DNA of 5,518 nt from Candidatus Bathyarchaeota archaeon (lineage in GTDB: Archaea; Asgardarchaeota; Lokiarchaeia; Sigyniarchaeales; Sigyniarchaeaceae), in contig WJJB01000262.1 in assembly GCA_014729935.1 (NCBI GenBank), positions 1-5,518 on the forward strand. The letters are read 5' to 3'. The translations under genes were made by a program, and so were the position numbers. Below the pieces are notes generated by a model. It did not search any database. It had not been told where the DNA came from and saw nothing but the letters and a program-made list of their open reading frames with translations. Shown here piece after piece: positions 1 through 5,446 of this stretch; the first letter of the stretch is position 1; the number at the start of each line of letters is the position of its first letter.

Positions 1-420
1 ACCTTTACCATCAGGAAGGAAATCTCATCATCCCATTACTTATGGAACCTCGATACGGAATTCATCGAGAATAAAGTTGAATTGTATACCAAGAACGGGT
101 TCATCGATTCCAAGGCAAGGGAATTGCTCGAGCATATCGCCAAGTTGAACAAGGAGAAGGGCGACCACGAGTCCAAGCGAAATGACTTGGAGCAGGAAAT
201 CAACGCCATGGATCTGGACCAATCAAGAATCCGGAAGAATCTAAAGGTGCTTGGCGACTCCCAACCCGAAAAAGCACTAAAAGAACGGTTGGTTAAGAAA
301 TTATCCAAGCAAGAGGCTCGTTACGAGGGAATAAAACAGGAACTAGAGGACTTGCAAAAGGATATAAGTTCCATCCAAGAGAAGATAAAAGATATTTTCA
401 AGAAGCTGGACGCGCTGTGA
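1..420 (+). CDS. 3' end of a coiled-coil protein, DUF4139-like C-terminal tail (partial)
   Basis: The frame is open from the first base to a TGA stop, giving 139 visible residues; the start lies outside the window. The first ~30 residues (TFTIRKEISSSHYLWNLDTE onward) look like the end of a beta-rich region. From about residue 37 to the stop the chain is Lys/Glu-rich with heptad-spaced Leu/Ile, so it is a long coiled coil with no catalytic motif. The motif DQSRIRKNL (residues 73-81), followed by a second coiled-coil half (KLSKQEARYEGI), is a pattern I associate with the C-terminus of DUF4139/mucoidy-inhibitor-like proteins, whose function is unknown. That family link is from memory and moderate; the coiled coil is directly visible. 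No signal peptide or membrane segment can be judged because the N-terminus is missing. A start codon at 82 would cut the domain and is unlikely. The next gene begins 72 bases downstream and appears to have its own promoter. Confidence 0.8.
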   Translation, partial: TFTIRKEISSSHYLWNLDTEFIENKVELYTKNGFIDSKARELLEHIAKLNKEKGDHESKRNDLEQEINAMDLDQSRIRKNLKVLGDSQPEKALKERLVKKLSKQEARYEGIKQELEDLQKDISSIQEKIKDIFKKLDAL

Positions 421-451
421 TTTCCACGCCTGCTTTCATTCCTCGTTCCCA

Positions 452-462
452 TTTTTTTTATA
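452..462 (+). promoter_or_regulatory. T8-ATA element: TATA-like box and/or oligo-T terminator
   Basis: Eight consecutive T followed by ATA lie in the 72-base gap between the coiled-coil gene and the PLP enzyme. The box is centred about 33 bases upstream of the ATG at 493. In archaea a TATA box lies roughly 25-30 bases upstream of the transcript start, which would put the start almost at the ATG and give a leaderless or very short-leader mRNA. The absence of any Shine-Dalgarno-like sequence before 493 fits this. The T8 run could also terminate the upstream gene. No purine-rich BRE is obvious upstream. Confidence 0.4.
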
Positions 463-492
463 GGATTGTTGCTTTACCACATCGTGTAAATC

Positions 493-1461
493 ATGAACCT
501 GCAAGATGTTGAAGAAGCCTACAGGCGCGTTGAAGGTATGGCAAACGAGACACCCGTGCTCACGTCGAGAACCATCGATGGCATGCTTGGGTGCAAGGTG
601 TTTTTCAAGTGTGAGAATTTCCAGCGTGTTGGTGCATTCAAGTTCCGCGGCGCATACAATGCAATTTCGCAATTAACACCAGATGAAAAAAAAAGGGGGG
701 TCATCACTCATTCTTCAGGCAATCACGCGCAGGCAGTTGCCTTGGCATCAACCTTGCTAGACGTGAAAGCCGTGATCGTCATGCCGGAAAACGCTCCAAG
801 TGTCAAGGTCCGTGCGACTAAAGGATATGGGGCTGAGGTGGTCACGTGTGGTCCCAATCCTGGCGATCGAGTTGCAACGGTCGAGCCCTTGGTGGAAAAA
901 CATGATTACGTCCTGATACACCCGTACAATGATGAACGGATCGTGGCAGGTGCAGGAACGGCTGCGTACGAGCTCGTGAAAGAAGTAGGTGAATTGGATG
1001 CAATATTCTGCCCGGTTGGTGGTGGAGGTTTGCTTAGCGGAACATCCATTGCAACAAAAGGAATGTGTCCTGATGCGACCGTGGTGGCAGTTGAACCCGC
1101 GAACGCGGATGATGCCTTCCGTTCCATCCGCGATGGCCAAATTTATCCCTCGGTTAATCCAAACACCATTGCAGATGGCTTGCGAACTTCCCTTGGAACA
1201 GTTACCTTCGAGATTATCAAGGAAAACGTCGACGAGATCATCTTGGTATCCGAAAACCAGATCATCGATGCCATGCAACTCTTGTGGGAGCGCATGAAGA
1301 TCATCGTGGAACCATCTGGTGCAGTACCCCTTGCTGGACTTTTATCGGGCAACGCTAGCATGAATTTGGAAGGGAAAAAAGTGGGGGCGATCCTTTCTGG
1401 TGGTAATATCGATCTGGAAAATTTCTTCACGAAATTAAGGCAAAAGATAGAATCAAGCTAG
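493..1461 (+). CDS. PLP-dependent serine/threonine dehydratase family (serine racemase / threo-3-hydroxyaspartate ammonia-lyase-like)
   Basis: A complete 322-residue cytosolic fold-type II PLP enzyme. Visible motifs are GAFKFRGA with the Schiff-base lysine K50; HSSGNHAQ (73-80), which cups the cofactor phosphate/substrate and whose S75 aligns with the second catalytic base of serine racemase; the tetraglycine phosphate loop PVGGGGLLSG (174-183); EPANADD (201-207), where E201, A205 and D207 match the divalent-metal site of serine racemases; and LSGGN (301-305), which contacts the pyridine nitrogen. Length equals that of stand-alone racemase/catabolic dehydratase enzymes, and there is no C-terminal ACT domain, so isoleucine feedback control is not expected. 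Family members dehydrate or deaminate L-Thr, L-Ser or hydroxyaspartate, or racemise Ser. The KCENFQRVGAFKFRGA block is closest to hydroxyaspartate ammonia-lyases/eukaryotic-type racemases, but the substrate cannot be fixed by eye. The start is secure: an in-frame TAA lies two codons upstream. No ribosome-binding site is visible. It converges with the minus-strand cluster. Confidence 0.95.
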   Translation: MNLQDVEEAYRRVEGMANETPVLTSRTIDGMLGCKVFFKCENFQRVGAFKFRGAYNAISQLTPDEKKRGVITHSSGNHAQAVALASTLLDVKAVIVMPENAPSVKVRATKGYGAEVVTCGPNPGDRVATVEPLVEKHDYVLIHPYNDERIVAGAGTAAYELVKEVGELDAIFCPVGGGGLLSGTSIATKGMCPDATVVAVEPANADDAFRSIRDGQIYPSVNPNTIADGLRTSLGTVTFEIIKENVDEIILVSENQIIDAMQLLWERMKIIVEPSGAVPLAGLLSGNASMNLEGKKVGAILSGGNIDLENFFTKLRQKIESS

Positions 1462-1508
1462 ATATAAGGCGCGCGATGATGATAGGCGTTGTCTGAACAC
1501 CCATGATG

Positions 1509-1514
1509 AAAAAA
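1509..1514 (-). terminator. Possible oligo-T terminator of the minus-strand cluster
   Basis: A run of six A on the plus strand reads as T6 on the minus strand, 43-48 bases past the stop codon at 1557. Archaeal RNA polymerase can terminate at such oligo-U tracts without a hairpin. It lies in the 95-base convergent gap (1462-1556), in which I see no other convincing element and no T-run on the plus strand for the PLP gene. The call is weak because short A/T runs also arise by chance. Confidence 0.3.
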
Positions 1515-1556
1515 CCGCAGTCTGAGCGCCACCCAAATCCCAGTCCCTGCAATTCA

Positions 1557-2933
1557 TCATTTTATTGGAATGTCTGGCAGGGCGATTCCCGTATCGATAC
1601 CTGGTAGTAATCCCCTTAGTGCAGTGGACACGTATCCAGCACCCCAATTCCTCCCATGACCCACGCACCCGGCAGACACTGTCCTGCTTGAGCAACCGTG
1701 GAACCTTCCATCCTTGTATAGTGTCCTGTACACACCTAGCGCGGCACGGGCAATCAAGAGTGCATCCACGAGAAAGCGCTCATCTCCCGTGTACCGGTGC
1801 AGGAGAACAAGGGTTCCAGGAGATAATGGTGCAGGCAATACTTTTCCATTCTCCCCGGTCATTATAATTCTCGCCATGTCATTTCTCATGCCAATGGCGT
1901 TCTTGAAATGCTGGAAGGCATCGGAAGACCAATTCACAGCTGGATTGAAGGATATCTTGGTTCCGGGAGCAAGGAAATTGTATTGATCCCGAGCCTTCTT
2001 TATTGATTCTTGTAATCCATCTAACCTTCCCTCCCGCTGTAATCGCCAGCATAACTCCCCCAGTGGATGTGCATAAGGCAGACAAAGTTGATCGTGAACA
2101 GGTGCGATGATACGCTCGGCAGCATCTAGGAAAACCGCATTACCGGTTTTTTCATGAAGATGAAGGAAGAGATCGGGAGTGCCGTTTGCCACGTGAATTT
2201 CCGATCGACTCCTGGTATCCAAGTGCTTGGGTGCCGCGCCAATGAACGTGAACAAGGCCTTCTTGAATTGTCGGTGCTTTTTCTTCCCCTTGTCATCATC
2301 CAAGAAGACGGGGACATCGATTGAATCACGAATTTGCCTTGCCCATTCACCAGCGTAGGCAAGGATGAATTGTTCAAGTTCTTCTTGCCTTCCACGGGCA
2401 AGCCCCAACCATGCGAGTCTAACCATGCGCAGGTGCTCTACAATGTTCAGTTTATCCCTTCCAAGGCGTTTGGAACCGAGAAACATGCTGGTAAACCGGT
2501 TTGTTCCAAAGTTGTACCATGGCCGTCGTTTCTTACCTTGATGCACGATATGCAAGGCTGCTCGCCATAGCTGGTCGAGGAGTGGCTGGCATCCTGGATC
2601 AATTTCCAGTAACCATGCCAGGAAAATCGTGAAATGCTCCGTCCCGTGGTGCACTTCCTGCCGCTTGTGATATCCGTCCGGTAATTTTTCCTTCGACCAT
2701 TTCGAGGCTGCTTCGAAGCGCTCCAATGCAAACTCGCGAGCTGAACTGTCGGGAATAAGGATATCATATTCACGCCATGATGTGAGAAACGTTCCCTCGT
2801 CATGCACGCCCTTCCATGGTGTTCCCTCGTGCCGGTTTCTTGACGCATCTAACCACGAAGCCAATTCATCGAAAAGTGCCTGCTTTGCGAATTCGATGCT
2901 TGGATCGCTTGGGATTTCATATCGTTGTTCCAT
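1557..2933 (-). CDS. Uncharacterised 458-residue protein, probable alpha-helical toroid (six-hairpin-like)
   Basis: I do not recognise this protein as a named family. The 458-residue sequence is almost entirely helical in character and rich in Trp, His and Arg, with no signal peptide or membrane segment. Two stretches share a pattern typical of helical-hairpin toroids such as six-hairpin glycosidases and polysaccharide lyases: EKTGNAVFLDAAERIIAPV (261-279) and HRYTGDERFLVDALLIARAA (379-398). Polar clusters likely to line a pocket are HHGTEHF (95-101), RPWYNFGTNRF (137-147), GTPDLFLHLH (251-260) and GHGRNWGAGY (425-434). A carbohydrate-active role is only an inference from this fold impression. 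The ATG is fixed by an in-frame TGA three codons upstream (TGA-AGG-GAC-ATG); a weak AAGGG lies just before it. The gene starts 56 bases after the flavoprotein gene ends, so it is probably the last gene of a three-gene transcript. Codon use looks like its neighbours. Confidence 0.8.
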   Translation of the reverse strand: MEQRYEIPSDPSIEFAKQALFDELASWLDASRNRHEGTPWKGVHDEGTFLTSWREYDILIPDSSAREFALERFEAASKWSKEKLPDGYHKRQEVHHGTEHFTIFLAWLLEIDPGCQPLLDQLWRAALHIVHQGKKRRPWYNFGTNRFTSMFLGSKRLGRDKLNIVEHLRMVRLAWLGLARGRQEELEQFILAYAGEWARQIRDSIDVPVFLDDDKGKKKHRQFKKALFTFIGAAPKHLDTRSRSEIHVANGTPDLFLHLHEKTGNAVFLDAAERIIAPVHDQLCLPYAHPLGELCWRLQREGRLDGLQESIKKARDQYNFLAPGTKISFNPAVNWSSDAFQHFKNAIGMRNDMARIIMTGENGKVLPAPLSPGTLVLLHRYTGDERFLVDALLIARAALGVYRTLYKDGRFHGCSSRTVSAGCVGHGRNWGAGYVSTALRGLLPGIDTGIALPDIPIK

Positions 2934-2989
2934 GTCCCTTCACTTGATATACTTCAGAATCCTGTAACAAAAAACTTCCCATTCAAGTG

Positions 2990-4282
2990 TCATGAGAAGG
3001 AGAATACTCGCCTGATCAACTTGAAGTTCCTCCAGACCTTGAGGCTGAATAACATCCGGAGAATGATCCTTGCTCTCTGCCACCGGGAACCAATGAAGAA
3101 TGCTCCCAAGTTTATCCCCGAGAAGGTCCTGCAGAGCCGTTCCAGCTCCCCCTTGTCGAGATCCATGATACCCGTTATCATATTAGCCTCGAATTCCACA
3201 CCTTGGAATATCTTGCTTTCTATCCAGCCAGTGTATCGATTGCTTGCTTTGGAGCGCGATCTAACATCCTTCGCCTGAAGCATCTCGATAGCAGTGGTTC
3301 CTGCTGATCTTCCGAGAAGCATGGCAATGGCGATAGATGAATGACCAAGTGGCGCTATAGCGTCTCCAGTACCGATGAAATTCCCGATTATGAGACGGGA
3401 CGGGCGTTGGAGCACCATTCTGCAAGCTTGCAATCCCACAGTTTTGCCTTTCCTTACCATTTGCCGCATCCAATTAACCTTTAAAATGGTAGATTCAAGG
3501 AGAGTCACTATGCTCGGTAAATGTGCAGGCCATTCAGGAGTTTCATGTCGTACAGTTAACAACAGCATGCCATCATTTTCCCCCATGCTGTGAAAGATGA
3601 TGGCAAGGCTGGGGAGTTCACTTCCACCAGGGAAGAAGACGGCAGCTTGACCCCGGAGGTGTTCGGGAATGGCTATCCCCTTCAATGTCCGAGCGACCAT
3701 CGTTAAATACCCCGTGGGGAGATCTTCAAACAATCCTGCATCTTGGCTGAGTTTCCTGGATAACCCGCTTGCGTCAATAACGAGTCGTGAGGGGAATGAG
3801 CCACGTGTAGGGGATATCACTCCTACTATTTCCCCGTTTTCACGGAGCAACCCGGAAATCCTGCAACCTGTTTTAATGATTGCCCCAGATGCCACTGCTT
3901 CTCTTTTCAATAGATCTAGCATTGCCTGCTTGTCAACTTGAAAAACCAAGGATGCTTTCTCGCCCTTCGTGATTTGCATCCCGAACCTGCATCCAGTAGG
4001 TGTCATGAAATACATGTTCTTGGGATGATCGATGATCATGTCATCGGGAATCATGATGCCAGCTTGCTCGAACCATGCTCCTTCCCGTGTTTCTCGAAAG
4101 GTGATGAAACCATCAACGGGCGACATCATGCACCCGCATGGATGATGTAACATGCCAACACGTGGATTTTTCTCGAAAATAACAGTCCGTAAGCCCGCCT
4201 TGGCACATTCCCGTGCGGCCATTAGTCCTGAGAGCCCTGCACCCACGATGGCAACATCGATGATATCACTTGACGCATTCAT
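2990..4282 (-). CDS. FAD-dependent oxidoreductase, geranylgeranyl reductase family
   Basis: From the chosen ATG the protein has 430 residues. It begins with a classic FAD-binding beta-alpha-beta fold: DVAIVGAGLSG at residues 9-19 and the ribose-binding glutamate of VIFEKN at 37. HPCGC follows (C49, C51), at the place where geranylgeranyl reductases carry a conserved Cys-Gly. VIDASGLSR (168-176) and GTGDAIAPLG (304-313) are the second and third flavin motifs of the p-hydroxybenzoate-hydroxylase fold. The C-terminus is helical, basic and hydrophobic, as in archaeal lipid-saturating reductases, which reduce isoprenoid double bonds at the membrane face. The Tyr-x-Trp-x-Phe-Pro substrate motif is not visible, so the substrate is uncertain. 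The frame stays open upstream to a TTG at 4363 (457 residues) whose TTGA overlaps the preceding stop and has AGGGA nine bases before it; I prefer ATG 4282 because it places the FAD motif at the usual N-terminal position. Probably co-transcribed with both neighbours. Confidence 0.9.
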   Translation of the reverse strand: MNASSDIIDVAIVGAGLSGLMAARECAKAGLRTVIFEKNPRVGMLHHPCGCMMSPVDGFITFRETREGAWFEQAGIMIPDDMIIDHPKNMYFMTPTGCRFGMQITKGEKASLVFQVDKQAMLDLLKREAVASGAIIKTGCRISGLLRENGEIVGVISPTRGSFPSRLVIDASGLSRKLSQDAGLFEDLPTGYLTMVARTLKGIAIPEHLRGQAAVFFPGGSELPSLAIIFHSMGENDGMLLLTVRHETPEWPAHLPSIVTLLESTILKVNWMRQMVRKGKTVGLQACRMVLQRPSRLIIGNFIGTGDAIAPLGHSSIAIAMLLGRSAGTTAIEMLQAKDVRSRSKASNRYTGWIESKIFQGVEFEANMITGIMDLDKGELERLCRTFSGINLGAFFIGSRWQRARIILRMLFSLKVWRNFKLIRRVFSFS

Positions 4283-4359
4283 AAACTTAGGAAAGGTGGT
4301 ACTTCCTAAAAGATATGGCTTACTTGCGTCGGGTCGCAATATACCTTCCCACCATGGTT

Positions 4360-4758
4360 TCAAAAGCGCCGTTCCCTGATGACTAGTGATCCGGAATACA
4401 TTTCTCCCTGTCCCATCCTGCGAAAGATCACTTCTTCTATTTCCTTTATCACCGGTTCAGGCAAAACGCAATAATCCTCACCATGGTAAAACCCGGTGAA
4501 TTCCAAGTAAGCAAATAGTGGGGGGATTTTATTCTCGTCGAAGAAATTCAATCCCAGATATATGAATTCACCGATATCGTTATCCCACGTTAGATGCAAG
4601 AAGCATTGCCCTTCTGGAGAGAAAACAACACCCCCTGGATTGAGTGCCCCTGTTTCTTGGTCGATGGACGGCGGTTGGTATCCAATCCTGGTGAAACCAC
4701 TTTCGGGGCCATCATCCATGCACTCCGGGGTATTACAAGGTGCTCTTTGGTGTTCCAT
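4360..4758 (-). CDS. Hypothetical 132-residue acidic protein with four cysteines
   Basis: I do not recognise a family. The protein is soluble-looking, acidic and rich in Gly, Phe and Pro. It has a CNTPEC pair near the N-terminus (C8, C13) and later cysteines at 52 and 97. The middle (SPEGQCFLHLTWDNDIGEFI, 47-66) and the following hydrophobic/aromatic stretch look beta-rich, and the end (PVIKEIEEVIFRRM) is a helix. No membrane segment or signal peptide is seen. The ATG is well supported: an in-frame TGA sits two codons upstream, and AGGGATGATC lies directly before the start as a Shine-Dalgarno-like site. Its stop overlaps or closely precedes the flavoprotein gene (TTGA overlap if the TTG start at 4363 is used), so the two are likely translated together and may act together, for example as an accessory or cofactor-binding partner; that role is inference only. 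Confidence 0.75.
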   Translation of the reverse strand: MEHQRAPCNTPECMDDGPESGFTRIGYQPPSIDQETGALNPGGVVFSPEGQCFLHLTWDNDIGEFIYLGLNFFDENKIPPLFAYLEFTGFYHGEDYCVLPEPVIKEIEEVIFRRMGQGEMYSGSLVIRERRF

Positions 4759-4781
4759 TGATCATCCCTACGTGATCATTG
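4756..4781. promoter_or_regulatory. Imperfect dyad / TGATCAT repeat over the start of the minus-strand cluster
   Basis: CATTGATCA (4756-4764) and TGATCATTG (4773-4781) form an inverted repeat matching at 8 of 9 positions with an 8-base spacer; TGATCAT is also directly repeated at a 14-base period. It covers the ATG and ribosome-binding region of the 132-residue gene, so it could be an operator or an RNA element controlling translation. TGATCA is self-complementary, so a chance origin is possible. Confidence 0.25.
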
Positions 4782-4830
4782 AATATTTCTTCAAATAATC
4801 CTACATTTGTATCATCCACGTGTTGCCTGC

Positions 4831-4837
4831 TTTTAAA
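4831..4837 (-). promoter_or_regulatory. Candidate archaeal TATA box (TTTAAAA) for the minus-strand cluster
   Basis: On the minus strand TTTAAAA lies about 75 bases upstream of the ATG at 4758. With usual archaeal spacing, transcription would start near 4807, giving a leader of roughly 50 bases that contains the AGGGATGATC ribosome-binding site. The palindrome-like TACATTTGTA (4802-4811) sits at the predicted start point. A strong dyad lies 11 bases further upstream. No clear BRE is seen, so the call rests on the box and its position. Confidence 0.35.
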
Positions 4838-4848
4838 CACCCGGTCGA

Positions 4849-4877
4849 TGCAACCTCCATTAGACAAGGTGGTTGCA
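4849..4877. promoter_or_regulatory. Strong inverted repeat, putative operator or hairpin
   Basis: TGCAACCTCC (4849-4858) pairs with GGTGGTTGCA (4868-4877): nine of ten positions are complementary with one T-T mismatch, around a 9-base loop. It is the best dyad noticed in the window and lies in non-coding sequence directly upstream of the TTTAAAA element, the usual place for an archaeal activator or regulator site. No T-run follows on either strand, so it is not a simple terminator. Confidence 0.4.
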
Positions 4878-5202
4878 AGGGAACCATGATTACTTCCTGC
4901 TACCTGCGCCGATGATGCTTTCGTGAATGGAAGTCACGGGAGTGTGGTATTCTCGCTATTCTATCTATCAGCATCATTTCTTGCAGCGCCTTCTTGATTC
5001 TCCACGTAGATAGTTCGTCAAAAATGGAAGATGAAAAATCGACAAAAAGCACCAATAGTCCAGTCACGCCATATCTATACATGAAGGGATGAATGCAATG
5101 ATAAGCCCGCGTTACTTTCATCAGAATTAGTCGAATCCATCACGTGGCGTGACATCGTGAATGAGAAAATGGCACCAGATCGACTCATAATTTCCAGAGA
5201 TA

Positions 5203-5212
5203 TTCTATATAG
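5203..5212 (+). promoter_or_regulatory. TATATA element, weak promoter candidate
   Basis: TTCTATATAG resembles an archaeal TATA box. If used on the plus strand it would start a transcript near 5232-5238 that covers the inverted-repeat patch and reaches the possible gene start at 5447 with a leader of about 210 bases. The core is nearly symmetric, so orientation is uncertain, and no BRE is clear. Confidence 0.2.
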
Positions 5213-5446
5213 ATTCAGGGGGCAATTTTTTTCCTGTAGTGGGAAAAAGGCTTGATGCAAGCAATCACGCATTTCCTGGAGGGAAGCTTGATCGCATGAT
5301 TGTTGCCCAGGAAAATCAAGCATCCTTTAGATAAGGTGCTCGCTCTCTCGCTAGCTTTCATGTGACCTATCTTAGGATTGTTCCTTGGGCTGCAATTGCC
5401 AGCGCTCTTATTGGTATCGTAGATTGGGAATCTTGCGACCACTTGG

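Larger units (their letters stand above)
4841..5446. other. Intergenic region without a convincing gene
   Basis: About 600 bases in which no frame gives a protein I can support. Short open frames exist on the minus strand (4900-5121, 5075-5323, 5215-5517), but they overlap one another, lack ribosome-binding sites and have unconvincing composition. The stretch carries the dyad at 4849-4877, several CGTGA/TCACG words between 4922 and 5269, a TATATA element near 5205-5210 and nested inverted repeats from 5226 to 5321. No tRNA or known RNA family was recognised. It may be a divergent control region between the minus-strand cluster and a gene to the right of the window. Confidence 0.6.

Noticed and set aside
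757..1278. 173-residue minus-strand frame opposite the PLP enzyme gene
   Set aside because: It is the antisense shadow of a gene with full family motifs; the Cys/His-rich translation has no family resemblance.
1462..1556. GGCGC/GCGCC as a hairpin between the convergent genes
   Set aside because: The arms are five bases and more than 50 bases apart, which is within chance expectation.
4900..5121. 73-residue minus-strand frame with a short hydrophobic stretch (YGVTGLLVLFVDF)
   Set aside because: No ribosome-binding site, Arg/His-rich terminus with no recognisable family, and it overlaps another frame; one hydrophobic patch is not enough to call a small membrane protein.
5120..5145. GTCGAATCC resembling a tRNA T-loop
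   Set aside because: The flanking bases do not form a T-stem, and no acceptor or anticodon arm could be found.
5226..5250. TTTTTCC/GGAAAAA hairpin as an intrinsic terminator
   Set aside because: The stem is mostly A-T and no gene ends just upstream on either strand; kept only as part of the structured-patch finding.
5075..5323. 82-residue minus-strand frame
   Set aside because: No usable ribosome-binding site (AAGG abuts the ATG), no promoter, Ser/His-rich end, and it overlaps the inverted-repeat patch and neighbouring frames.
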